64,000 bases of DNA from Lineus longissimus. Lineage: Eukaryota; Nemertea; Pilidiophora; Heteronemertea; Lineidae. The translations under genes and the position numbers were made by a program. Shown here piece by piece: positions 11,770-30,757 of the stretch; positions within the stretch are counted from its first letter, which is position 1; the number at the start of each line of letters is the position of its first letter. Below the pieces are notes generated by a model. The model was not told where the DNA came from and made no database searches. It saw only the letters and a list, made by a program, of their open reading frames with translations. The stretch spans positions 1,302,001 to 1,366,000 of the forward strand of contig NC_088316.1 in NCBI RefSeq assembly GCF_910592395.1, written 5' to 3'.

Positions 11770-12861
11770 TCATGTTGTCTCTACAGCAATTTCATTCTCA
11801 CTAACAGGAATATTCATCTCTGATAAAACAGGATCAACTTTCACATCGCCAGACCCGACTGGTGCGTTTACTTCTGTTGCCCCTTCTAAATGTTCCACTG
11901 GTTGTAAATTAAACGGTAGGTTTGCCGCTTCCTTAGCTTCTTTTTCACGTTTTTTAAGCTGTGCTTCAACGAATGTGCCCATAGCCCTCTGATTGTAGCG
12001 GACAAAGCGATTGACACAGGCATCGATGCATGAGTCCTGCAAGGGAACAAAAAGACCATCAATAAAGGCACATTATAATTTATTTTACAGTCTTTGGTTG
12101 GTTTTAAGCACTGCCTAAACAAGCGATTTACATGGAGATTGCTGCGACCTGCAATAATAATCGCAGTATTGTGCAATAAAACAATCTCTTATCTACAGAC
12201 TCACAACTGTCATATAATAATCACACAAGTTCCAAAATCTCCCTTCACCTGTAGATTTCAATGTGTGACTCAGTTCCGAATCAAATATTTCTCAACACAA
12301 TACAGTGGAACCTCCCTCAGCGGACACCTCTCTATTAAGGACAACACTTGTCAGTCCCGAGGGTGTCCTTAATAGAGAGGTTTTACTGTACTTACCTCTT
12401 CTTTTGTGGATTTCCTGCTGTTTAAATTACTGATGCAAACATTGAAACAATTCTCTGTCAACTTGTTATATTGCAACAGGAAGTCCCGAAACTGAAAAAA
12501 CAAACACCGTAGCCAGGAGTTAATTCGACGAAATTCGTTTGAACTGGATCCTTCAAATGCAAATGAATATATACATACAATGATATTTATAAATGAGGTT
12601 GACAACATTTGTTTGGGCTCCGACCAGTCATAGGTTTCATGGTTGAAGGGCAAGTAGGCCTCCATCTTTCAATTAAGCCCTGCAATCAACCAAATCACTA
12701 AATAGTAAGATTGGAGTAGGACTATTCTGCAGGGGAATAAATTTACATTTACACCACCAGCATTGACTGTTGTTATTTTCAAGGTGAATTTACTTCAATA
12801 ATACAGAACACAGCCTCACATTTCTAATATTTGACTGATCTACTGGTGCTCCTGCTTGCAT
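11770..12861 (-). CDS. TIMM10B: Mitochondrial import inner membrane translocase subunit Tim10B (Tim9b)
   Basis: Small Tim-family protein bound to the outer face of the TIM22 complex, which inserts carrier proteins into the inner membrane. Three exons in frame: 12820-12861 (ATG), 12396-12491 and 11770-12036 (stop), giving 134 residues. The start fits the family: MQAGAPVDQSNIRN runs straight into FRDFLLQYNK, matching the conserved RNLRDFL block. The twin CX3C motifs that form the two disulfides are CFNVC (residues 29-33) and CIDAC (49-53). After the small-Tim hairpin (to about residue 75) comes a long acidic tail rich in Glu, Val and Pro, somewhat longer than in vertebrate proteins. The gene is divergent to PAICS, with 230 bases between start codons. 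An intron carries a pogo-like MITE at 12301-12390. Confidence 0.9.
12301..12390. mobile_element. pogo/Tc1-like MITE, palindromic 90-bp copy
   Basis: Starts TACAGTGGAACCTC and ends in the complementary GAGGTTTTACTGTA, so it has terminal inverted repeats CAGTNNAACCTC flanked by TA. The inner parts (TCTCTATTAAGGACA and TGTCCTTAATAGAGA) also pair, making almost the whole element a hairpin. It lies in TIMM10B intron 2. Several more copies are in the window. Confidence 0.75.
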
Positions 12862-13091
12862 TGTATAATTGTATTTGAAATTCTTTGGAACAAGTTAGCA
12901 TGTAAAGAGGTTTTTGTTCAGCGAAAAACCCAAAACGAGAAATAGGATTTAGTTTTCTTCTTCACGATAGGCGGCGATTTCTTCCAATACACAGCCGCAC
13001 GCTTGCCACGTGTTGTAGGAAATTTGCTGCTCATTCGAGCAATTTTGTTGCTTTTATATAGTTTTTGTCGATTGCCAAACAAAACAAAACG
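12862..13091. promoter_or_regulatory. Compact bidirectional promoter region between TIMM10B and PAICS
   Basis: Only 230 bases separate the two divergent start codons, so both core promoters and both 5' UTRs must lie here or overlap the neighbouring exons. No TATA box at a convincing position was seen. A CACGTG E-box lies at about 13006-13011 (inside GCCACGTGTT). This is inferred from gene layout. Confidence 0.5.
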
Positions 13092-16022
13092 ATGAATGAC
13101 GGTGCAGGTGATGGTAGGTTTATCTTTCTTCCTACATTTCACGTTGCCATTACTGTTTTTGAAAGGAATCTTTGGAATATTTCTGACCCAGATTAGCACT
13201 TTTCGCTCATGACTCGGTCACAGGCAATTGAAGTTGACCATGTATCGCAATGATAACAGAAAAACTTATTCAAGCAATTTGCTTGATTTTGTCCCTTAAC
13301 CATTCAATTTTCCATGATATTTTGATGATTAATTTATTCAAAAATGACCTTTCTGTCATGCCTCAATGCCTGAACAGAACATGTTCACAGGCAACTTGAG
13401 GTTACCGTGACAGAAGGGCTCTGTAGGGAACATGTCCCCACATTGTCGGCATGTCATGTCATGAATATCACTGTCCATGTTTTCTTTTAGGTCTCAGCCT
13501 TGGGAAGGTGGTCATCGAGGGCAAAACAAAAGTTGTCTACGAAGTTCCAGCACATCCAGGTCAAGTATTGCTCGTATCGAAAGACCGTATAACAGCTGGG
13601 GACGGAGCGAGGTCACATGACTTGGAGGGGAAGGCAGCAATCTCTACGGCAACATGCGCAAAGATCTTTGAATTTTTGAACAACGCTGGTGTTAAGACGC
13701 ACTTCATCCGCCAACATGGGGAAAAGAGTTTTCTTGCAAGACATTGTGATATGGTTCCGATTGAGTGGGTAACAAGACGGGTCGCTACGGGATCGTTCTT
13801 GCGTCGCCATGTGGGCGTCAAAGAGGGCTTCAGATTCTGCCCTCCGAAACAGGAAACTTTCTTCAAGGTTTGTGTTAATAAGACAAGTCCAATGTTCACA
13901 TTAGAAATAAAACGCTAAAAACGTGGCTCAAGGTCCTTTTCATACTACCAGTATATACCGTAGAACCTCCCCAGTCCTATGGGTGTCCGCATTAGAGAGG
14001 TTGTACTGTACTTCTAAATTTCTTGGTTCTTGAACCGATATGAAAGAGCAAAACTTTGATTTTTTTTACTTTGATTTCTTCTGTTTTGATTGTCTAGGAT
14101 GATGAGAACCATGATCCCCAGTGGTCTTACGAGCAACTGATTGATGCCAAGTTGGACATCGGTGGGCATGTGATCGGTGCTGATGAGGTTGCGATCATGG
14201 AGAGGATGACACTGTGTGTGTTTGAGATCCTCGAACATGCCTGGCAGTCGTTGAATTGTAGTCTGATTGACATGAAGGTAGAGTTTGGAATCGATAAGGA
14301 AACTGGTAAGTGTGTCCGGGATAATTTTCGTCCATGGGGAGCATTTCTATTCTTATACAATGTGAATACCCTTTCATGATCAAGGACACTGCTTTCATGT
14401 CATTGTCAATTTTGTAGATTTCTATTTTGATGGAATACGAATTCCTTTCATATAAAAAAACATTTTTTTCATTTTTAATTTCGCCAATTGAGATTATTTG
14501 TAAAGTCTGCAAAAATTACACGCCCACTAAAATTTTGCGGTTACATTATTTCATTGCGTATTCCTGCAGGCGAGATTCTTTTGGCTGACATCATCGATAG
14601 TGATTCATGGCGTCTTTGGCCAGCCGGTGACAAGAGACTCATGAAGGACAAACAGGTTTACCGTGATTTGAAGACGGTCACGTCAGAGGCCTTGGATACG
14701 GTGAAGAGGAACTTTGCGTGGGTTGCTGAGCAGGTCAAGGTATGAATACGTGTCTACGCAGAGAATAAATAAGTTTTACACAAAGAGCTTAGTGAGAATT
14801 GCATCTCTTTTTTAGCACCAATCTAAAAACTTTGTTTCAAAACTCTCTTTGAGTAACACTGTACTTTTATGAATGACCCTGATTTGCTGACAGAAAGGCT
14901 GTGGAATCTCAGTAGGAATGCTAAGACCTAGAAAGTAAAGGTGGCATTTCAGAATTGGACAATTGAATTGAATTTGGAGTGTTTTGATATCATTGTTATT
15001 TCATTTCAGAGCTTGCACCCAAAACCCCATGCCAGGGCTGTGATTGTGATGGGCTCTCCCACTGACCTCTCATATGGAGAAAAGATCGGCAAAGTCCTGA
15101 AAAGTCTTGCTATTCCCTATGATATCCGGGTATCGTCTGCTCACAAGGGGACTGATGCAACACTCAGGATTCTGGCCGATTATGAAGGTGAGGACTACTT
15201 CCTGAAAGTGGACAATTTACCCTAAAATAATCAAGTTTCAATTATGGACAGCTGCTCAGCATGAGGTCACAATCCCGACTTGCCTTATATGATTTGCATA
15301 TTTCTAATTTTGGTGGTTTCCTTTACTTTCTAGGTCTTGGTATTCCTACTGTGTTCATCGCCATCGCTGGTCGCAGTAACGGCCTTGGTCCCGTCCTCGC
15401 TGGCAACTCTACCTGGCCCGTCATCAACGCCCCTCCACTCACTCCAGAATGGGCTTCGGAAGATGTATGGTCATCTCTGAGACTTCCTTCAGGTAAACTC
15501 CATCTTCCTGATAAGAAATGTGGTACACACCATCAACAAGACTAATATCTATCATCATGTAACTAGTGGTGAATCAAAAGTGTCCTGTTGAATGGAAAGC
15601 TGAGCATTGGCTGGGACAATGTTAGATCTAGAAATTATATTGTCAACAAAGCTGTGTAAAGTCAAAGAAAACTGCAGCTTTGAGAGGACCCCTGTGGACC
15701 TTTGGAGGAAGTCCACCTCTCTTTCACACGGTCTTGATGAAAATCATATTATGCAAAACAAAATTGAATAAGGGTAGCAAATAAGGGAATTCCATTATTC
15801 AACAACTGCATATTTTTTCCAGGTATTGGCTGCGGGACCGTAATCACACCAGATGGAGCTGCAGTCGCTGCAGCGCAGATGCTTGCCTTGTCTGACCATG
15901 TCGTCTGGTCCAACCTCCGAGCTAAACAACTCAACACTTGGGTCGGATTGAAAATGGCTGACCAGGACCTCGTAAAGAAGCTGCAGGCTCAAAATGAAGG
16001 GGTGGCAAATGGAGTACATTAG
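13092..16022 (+). CDS. PAICS: Bifunctional AIR carboxylase / SAICAR synthetase
   Basis: Catalyses two steps of de novo purine synthesis in the cytosol: AIR to CAIR, then CAIR plus aspartate to SAICAR. Seven exons in frame: 13092-13113, 13491-13867, 14098-14305, 14570-14739, 15010-15187, 15334-15492 and 15823-16022 (TAG), giving 437 residues (human about 425). The first exon encodes only MNDGAGD plus one base before GTAGGT; it was chosen because its phase and position fit. The SAICAR synthetase domain (about 8-259) shows [38 protein letters not shown] and LIDMKVEFG. The AIRC domain (260-437) shows [17 protein letters not shown] and [20 protein letters not shown] at 16338 follows the stop. The gene shares a short promoter region with TIMM10B. 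Confidence 0.95.
13957..14010. mobile_element. Internally deleted copy of the pogo-like MITE
   Basis: About 54 bases in PAICS intron 2, from TACCGTAGAACCTCC to GAGAGGTTGTACTGTA. Both terminal repeats and TA flanks remain, but most of the interior is gone. Confidence 0.6.
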
Positions 16023-16337
16023 GACTGTTCTCTATGAAGTTCAGCCAGTTATGCATTTATAGTTAAGAATCTGGACTGAATATTTTGCATGTGGCCATAT
16101 AATTTTCTTCCATTCTATATTGTCAGCAGACTGCAGGCAGAAATGAGAAAATGTCTTTTAGTTGTGCATGTTTTGGATAAGGTTTATTGTGAATGTGAAG
16201 GTGTATTGAACAATTCCAAGGAAAGGTTTCAGGTTTCAGAATACATATTGTTTTGTGTGGGATTATGAATCTCCAAATATTTTTGCCAAAGATGCCTCAA
16301 AACCAGTGAACATGAGCGCTGAAGTTTGTTTTTTCTA

Positions 16338-16343
16338 AATAAA
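16338..16343 (+). terminator. Polyadenylation signal of PAICS
   Basis: AATAAA 315 bases after the PAICS stop and the first such hexamer downstream, so it is the likely 3' end signal. Confidence 0.6.
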
Positions 16344-16954
16344 AATCATGCTAAAGCTTTAGGTCGTACAGTGGGATCTCATTGTAGTGAACACCTTTTA
16401 CAGTGAATACATGGTTATGGTGAACTACCTTAATACAATGCATCCATCTTGACCCTAGATATATTGAACTTTCGTTGATTCGAGGAACCAATTTCAGTCC
16501 CGTTGTAATGATGTTCAACTGGACCAGACCAAAGCCATAAAACAATTTCAATGCAATTATATTGTTGTACCAAAGGGTCTTGAGTTTCTTATTAAAAAAA
16601 CAAACGTTATAAATTTTCAAATAACTTCTTGGCGTGAATTTATCTTTCCTTTAATGGTGATGAGACTGCAATGTCCTCGAAAAGTTCATCATCATACGGT
16701 AGAATTCAAGCAGATTGTGATCGATCTAACTTTTATATTGGAGCTGCCAAATCCAAGACTCGTCCGAGTCGACCATCGGAGGATACCGGAATCTTATAAT
16801 GCCGTTGGTCATTTTTCAACCAAAAAATAAAATACAAAATAAAGGAGTGTAGCTAACATAACTCTAGTGATTCAAGAAGACCTTGTCTTTGAGAAGTTAC
16901 TGCAAAAGACCTTATGCAGCAATCTCTTATACTTTTTTTTCTGGGGGTCTGAAA

Positions 16955-16985
16955 AGGGGGGTGAAACAGGCACTGAAGGTGTTAA
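16955..16985 (-). mobile_element. Possible piggyBac-like element end (TTAA boundary)
   Basis: Read on the minus strand, the sequence from TTAA (16982-16985) is TTAACACCTTCAGTGCCTG. Nearly the same end occurs at 53585-53605 and 63845-63880. A TTAA target with a short CAC/CCC-starting end is typical of piggyBac-type elements. The opposite end was not found. Confidence 0.4.
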
Positions 16986-17388
16986 GACGATATGACAGAG
17001 TCACTCCCAGTCAAAATGTTTTTAACCTTGTTATCTGTTAACGTGGTCGGTGTATTGTGACAAACTCATAATGAAGGGCACCTTCCACGCCCGGCCCTGG
17101 AGTATGCCAGGCGGTTAGGCCGTGGGCTCAATAATGTTGTGGCCTCAGAACAGTTGCTCCTTAACCAGAACATTAGCAATCAACATTAAAATGAAGAACA
17201 AAGACAAGAATATCCTTGATGTATTCTATTTACAAAATGATGATGATGTTGTACATTCCGTCTCTGTTGAAATCCTGAAATTTTTTGCCACTGATCAATG
17301 GATCATCTCAAAAATGTCAAGTCCAACAAAGTTTTTACGACTCTTGGGAGCGTAGGCATTGACTATACCTGCAGGAGAAATGCTGGGT

Positions 17389-17513
17389 CTGGTTGTTCAA
17401 AAGAAGTTTTGTCACAAACACTGGCGTTAACTTTACTTGGCATTATAAAGACTAAGGGCTTAACTGAAGAAGTTAACACCAGGGTTAGTGACAAGTTTTG
17501 TCTTGAACAACCA
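17389..17513. repeat. Foldback element with ~43-base inverted arms
   Basis: The left arm begins CTGGTTGTTCAA at 17389 and ends GTTAACTT. The right arm begins AAGTTAAC and ends TTGAACAACC at 17512. The arms pair with about eight mismatches around a loop of about 36 bases. It is MITE-like or a decayed inverted repeat with no coding capacity. Confidence 0.65.
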
Positions 17514-19485
17514 GGCACTTGTTTATTCAATGGTTTCTTTTTTTCTGAGATGCCCTTTGAATAACAGAAAAGAACCACCAGACAGAGATTTGATGAGCCA
17601 GCATTAATTCAAATAGAAAACTACCTTTACATGAGACTAGTTCAATTAGTTTCCACGAAGTGTAGACCCTTTGCAATAACGTCACGATGTCGGCCATGTT
17701 GGGGGCCAGATATAACGTGATGATTTTGGCTTTCTTCTTTTCAGGACTTCGCGTCAGGACTTGTGCAAAGCGTCACAATATAGCGTCGCGCTCGTGACCG
17801 CACTGTTCGCGGCCATCTTGGGGGGCATTGTGATGCATATTGCAAAGCGTCTATTGACCGCACTGTTATTATCCCTATTTTTTTCTTTAACTGATGTTAT
17901 CCATGACAGGATTGAGTCGTGGAACAATCTCTCCTCAGAATCAGTAAACAAAACAAAATTTTAACTGAACAACAAACACACAAACACCAATAATAAGTCT
18001 GTACAAGATTGCATATGTAATTGGTTTCAATTGAGGGAAACAACAACCCGCCCCTCACAAGAATATGACATGCATTACACCTTTTAATCTCAACTTAATC
18101 AAATATCACCAGCATAATACTCCCACATAAGCTGGAAATTCTGAAATTTTCATCAAAAACGTATTTCAGACATTTTTACAAGTAATTAACTAAGCCTCAA
18201 AGTCTTCTACGGCGTCATATCCCCACCCAGCATCAAAAAATGAAATGTTATACGACTTGGAGAGCTTCTCAAACATAAACAACTCCTAGGGCTGGTGACA
18301 CAATGACATTTTTCACCAACGTTGGTGTTACAACTGATCCAAATGAACTAACCACCCAAAGATCACTTCAGAAAGATTGCTAATGTTTTCTAATGCACAG
18401 AGAGCATCACGTGCCTCAAACCACTATGCTATCACCAACTGGCCAAACGAACAAAACGAGTCCCTTATGAGGTTTGTTAGTCAATCAATCAAAATCCCCA
18501 TCAAAAACGGGATCTCCAACACCGAGGTCTCCAGTTTTTTCCAATAACCTCTCTTTGCCTCTTGACAAATCTATTGCTCGATATGGCCAACAAACAAGAG
18601 ACATAGGTCTTCTGCCATATGTTGTGACAGGCTTAGAGATCAAGTTATACCTGTCTAAAATCCCAGTGACGGTGTTAAGACCTAACACCACATCAGTAGA
18701 CAATTTTTTTGTGTAACTGAGCCAGCGTTTTTATAACCGAGTCCTTCCTAACTGTGCTTGGCAATATAAACCGCAACGGAGGAACAAGCGACTTGGATAA
18801 AACTGTACTCATGCTGAATATCATCCTCGTTCGCTGCATCTTTTGGGCAAAACTAACACGAGGACACACAAGATGACACTTCCATACCCTTACACTCAAA
18901 ATCTTATAAATATCTGCAAAAAGCCATACTGTACACAAGGAAATATTCGCAGCCATCTTATACCGCGGTTTTGGGAAATTGCAACTTTTGCACCACCAAT
19001 GAACCCAATAAGGAAACACCTTGTGCATAAAAGGCCGTCAGATTTTCATTAACCCACTTTTTTCATAGCTTCTCGTGATCAGGGATCAAAACGCACTATA
19101 AGAAATCTTCCTTTTGAAGGCATTTTTGAGTAGTTTAGAGCCGTGAATTCAAGATAAAGGTTATCATATGTCCAACTGGTTCATAGGCGGCGTTACAATA
19201 TATTTCCACATGTCTTCTGCCTGTGGTGAGTTGACCGACACCCTCATTTACATCAACGTTGCGTGTATGAACAGTCTAGGATTTATAAAAAGATGTTCGA
19301 TGAAATCTCAGGCACTCACAGAAATTGTGCCAGGGATGTAAAGCTGCAATCATTGCGTGCAAGTCTCCCACGGTGACAGCACCAACCATGGTGGGGCGTC
19401 TCCTAGTGTTTGCGACTCAATCAAGCATAGGTTGTTGAAGTTGATGAAATGTCAAAATGTAGCTTCAAGCCACTAGTACACCTTA

Positions 19486-22400
19486 TCAAATGTTGCCGCC
19501 AAATAACATTTCAATGGAACGTTCTACGTCCCAGCCGCACGTTGATAATGCAACTAAAACTTGATTCTGAAAGATATGAAGAAAAGAGTTCTGAAAAGTT
19601 AAGACAGTTTCATTATTGTACTGGTGACTCAACCCTGTCATGTCGGTCCTTCTCCTTCTTTTTAAGCATTCGCTCTGCACAACGGCAATGTTTATTTCCA
19701 TTTCACCTGAGCCATGAGAAAGTACGATGAACCAGAGAGCGTCGGCCTTTAAGGCCAGCAGTTCTTGGAGTGTCCTTGAAGGCCTCGACACTATCTGTGC
19801 AGATTGTATTTACTTGTAGCACAAGTAAATAGAGATAAACATTGCCGCTGTACAGTAACCAGACATGTCAACATGATGATGGACAGTCAGCGCAGTGGAA
19901 ACATCCGCGCCTATCACCTCTGACATCCTGGGTTCAATTCCCGGCCAGCCTATCACCAGCCTATCACCTCTGAGATCCTGGGTTCAATTCCCGGCCAGTC
20001 CCAGTACACTCATGTGATAGAGACTCTTCAACAGAAGTTTAACTCTGGGATCACCACTGAAAACTTCTGATACATATTCAATGTGTATCAACAAGATTGA
20101 AAATTTCAACTATTTCAAGTTTCAAGAGAGAGATTCTACTGTAATATGAAACTCCCTCGGTCAGGCCAGTCTCCAGTTACTTACCTCACTAAATCCCATG
20201 TCCATTAGTTGTGATTTTTTTCGTGTACACTCATCCTCTTCAGTTCGGGGTGGAGCTGAAACATCATCAAATCAACAAATTGTAACGGAAGAACAACGAC
20301 TGCAAACAATTATGTAAGACAGGAAACATCAATAAGTTTTACAATCTTTACAATGTTAGGATTGGGTTTAACTCCCTCTCTCTCTTGCAAATCTAAATGA
20401 ATGGTTGATAAACCATGTGCTCACCTCTTGAAAAGAAGTATTCAGGATAAAGTTGATTTGTCAAACTGGCCGCTAAGAATTGTCAGAACTAATTGATGTG
20501 AATACAGTTCTTTAAAAGTTTTGAAATCCATCATATCCTAATTTCACTTTGGAGTGTCAAACTGAAAATCATATTTCTCCAGCCTTTTTCAAAGAGTTCC
20601 AGTTCTCATTCTACTCACCACCAGCATATACACGTGCCCAATGCATGGCTGTTTTTCGGTAAGCGTTTATATCAGAGTTATACTGGTTTGCTACGACTGC
20701 ATCTTGTGGGTCGTTCGGTTCTGGCGTCGCCATCAATGCTTGTAATGAAAGTAAAACAGTCCGTAACGTCATGGCAGCTGCCCTGGAGAAAGACAACACA
20801 ATATCTTGGTGATTAAGGCAAGATGAAGATAAAATTACCTGGTCAGCATTGTCAGGGTAATCACAAATGACAGTTTACAGTGCACTGTGAGTCATGAACA
20901 AGCAGGCAAACAAGAATTTGCATCAGTCAAACTCATGCGAGTTCAGGCCTTTCAAAATATGTGAACGTTTATACCTTGTTATTTTCTAGCCTATTTTGGG
21001 GACATGTTTTTTTTCTATTCAGGCTTGTCATGGCGAGCTGATAAATTCAACAGATCATTTTACTTACCACTGGTCTTTGAGGATATCAAGGCAGATGGCT
21101 CCAGTGACTGAACTTATGTTGGGGTGCCAGATTTTTGTAACAAATTTTACCTGAAAGGATGAATGAGAATAAAGAACATACAAGGCATCCCCGGTCACAA
21201 GACATCCAAGTGATGATTCTGGCAGAAAAGATCTGGAACATATTAAATTTTCACAGATTCCAACTTCTCTTTAACTTGGCCCGTTACTGAACATCTCTGA
21301 TGTGGCAATAATGCCACAAAAGATGCACGGCGACTCGAACTGGTTTTCGGGATAGATTGTAAGTAATACTTGAACTAATAAGGGAGGTTTTGAGGCAGAA
21401 AAAAGCTTTTTCATACCCATTTACCATGTGTTTGCACCAAGTTGTTGGGGGGGGGGGGAGCAAGTCTGGCACCTTGGGGAGCCAGGCTGTTGCTTCAGCA
21501 GTCATAATTTCACTGTGGTAACGATGTTAGGGGTCGTTTTCCAGGGGATTGAGTCTCATCTATGTTTCTGTTGCATATCACTATCAGTGTCATTACGGTA
21601 TCCAGAACAAGGTCATATAGGCTCAGTAGTACCATATTGGCACTCCTCAGATGATCACTAGACATACCTTTGGAGGCGTGAAAGGATATGTATCCGGAAT
21701 TTCAATGTCCAATTTATAGACGCCTCCTTCATATGGCGTGTCTGGGGGTCCGTCAATTTCACCCTTCAAACTCGTACATGTCTCATTGTTGAATTCTAAT
21801 TTCACCTTGAACTCCTCCTGCAAAGAATGAAACGCTGTATGAAACATATTAAGACAGAATCATTTCGTAATTCATTATTCTGTCTGGTTGATGGAGAATG
21901 TGGTTGAAGAACAACTCCCTTTGTGATCACCTCTCTATCAGTATTAATGACAACCTCTCTCCCCTAAAGGACACTAGGTTTGGTCCCAAATTAGTTGTTT
22001 CCATTCAATTTGACCTCTCTAGACCTGACAGCTCTCTATTAAGTAGAGCACTTGTCAGTTACGAGGGTGCCCTTAATACTAATACACAGTAATAGAGAGG
22101 TTCTACTGTAAAGTGGATTTTTCATAAATTCCTTTAGTTACATTTGGCCCTCTTAGGAGGTGCAGTAAGTCAAGTAACATTACAGACCTCATCATCACAG
22201 GGAGGGAGGTTTTAAGACCAAGTGTTAGTGGGATAAGTTGGTGTTAGGTCGAGTTGGCCCTGCACCATTACACCAAAGTATCGGGGTCGGGCTAACGCGT
22301 CAGACAACTATCGCCACATCGCCTGAAAGGTAGTGCGTATTTTCGGAAATTAACGTCATGGCATAAAGTAGCGCTTATGCTACGTGTAACACACACATGA

Positions 22401-22728
22401 CACAACGTGGCAATAGTGGGTGCCAAATACAATACATGCGTTATGATAAATAATGAATATACAGTATACTAATATGTCAGTTATGCTGTACATATTATAA
22501 GCCAATGCTGGATGTGGCAGTGCATTAACATCATGAGCAACATCCCAATGATGTTATGCATAATGCATGCATGAATAATACATCTATTAATCTGCATGAA
22601 CATGGACTGCATGTGCAAATGTAATGAATACTCAAAATGTAAACTCAGCTGACCTCGTTTCCTTGACCTTTGGCGCCCATAACCTCCTTGAATTCTCTCT
22701 GGATTCGCGTTACAGCAAGATTAGCCAT
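19486..22728 (-). CDS. UBE2K: Ubiquitin-conjugating enzyme E2 K (E2-25K), UBC + UBA
   Basis: E2 enzyme that builds mainly Lys48-linked ubiquitin chains. Six exons in consistent phase: 22654-22728 (ATG), 21668-21817, 21068-21150, 20619-20782, 20185-20255 and 19486-19566 (TGA), giving 207 residues against about 200 in human. The start [16 protein letters not shown] matches the family N-terminus. The UBC fold shows [10 protein letters not shown] and YPFTPPK. The HPN motif (84-86) precedes the catalytic Cys95 in [12 protein letters not shown]. The UBA domain at the C-terminus (about 165-207) contains [20 protein letters not shown]. Introns carry a tRNA-derived SINE head (19880-20010). The gene is divergent from PRPS, with 388 bases between the UBE2K start and the preferred PRPS start. 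Confidence 0.96.
19880..20010 (+). repeat. tRNA-derived SINE head with duplicated B-box segment
   Basis: An A-box-like GTCAGCGCAGTGG is followed by GGGTTCAATTCCC, an RNA polymerase III B box. A 42-base piece ending in TTCCCGGCCAG is then repeated in tandem. No cloverleaf with paired acceptor stem can be drawn, so it is a SINE fragment in a UBE2K intron and not a tRNA gene. Confidence 0.55.
21924..22110. mobile_element. pogo-like MITE, longer copy with intact right end
   Basis: The right end is GAGAGGTTCTACTGTA with the TA flank; the left terminal repeat is decayed. The interior (AAATTAGTTGTTTCCATTC, GACCTCTCTA, CACTTGTCAGT) matches the 183-base copies at 48672 and 57888. It lies in UBE2K intron 1. 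Confidence 0.6.
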
Positions 22729-23116
22729 TGTTCTACACTGTCTTAAACAACTAGACTAATCAAACTTTATTTCTGATTTGACGATTTTGTTATTTATTGC
22801 TTTTTACATGCGAAAATTCCAGAAAGTGACAGAAATACTTCTGCCTTCGTCAACCAACTGTCAAGGTCACTGGCTTCCCGGAAATGGTGCAAAAATCACT
22901 TTCTTTTAGGTTTTGGTCAAATAGATGCAAAGAAAAATGTATTTAACACTTTGAATGAGTCAAAATTCTGCATAAAATACTTAAACAAAGCTAAATAAAT
23001 TCTTTATTTGAAAATAATTCATTCTGATTCTGCGCAGTAGATTCCGCATGGCCGCTATCCGATTTCAGAATCTGGAAACTTTTCTGGAAACGGTTTGCGA
23101 AATAAAACCTAAAAAA
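22729..23116. promoter_or_regulatory. Bidirectional promoter region between UBE2K and PRPS
   Basis: The two genes are transcribed divergently from this short interval (388 bases between UBE2K ATG and the 318-residue PRPS ATG; 319 to the upstream PRPS ATG). It contains TCTGCGCAGTAG near 23030, close to an NRF1-type core. Shared regulation is inferred from layout only. Confidence 0.45.

Positions 23117-30757
<7,641 letters not shown>

Larger units (their letters stand above)
16344..19485. other. Intergenic, repeat-bearing region between PAICS and UBE2K
   Basis: No exon could be supported. It holds a possible piggyBac-like end near 16985, a foldback at 17389-17513, a locally duplicated GC-richer stretch at about 17690-17860 (TGCAAAGCGTC and GACCGCACTGTT each occur twice), and the short palindrome GGTGTTAAGACCTAACACC at 18671-18689. 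The 3' UTR of UBE2K should occupy part of the right side, but no AATAAA was located. Confidence 0.4.

Noticed and set aside
12918-13199. 93-residue minus-strand ORF between TIMM10B and PAICS
   Set aside because: It overlaps the PAICS first exon and promoter, is Lys-rich with no domain, and TIMM10B is complete without it.
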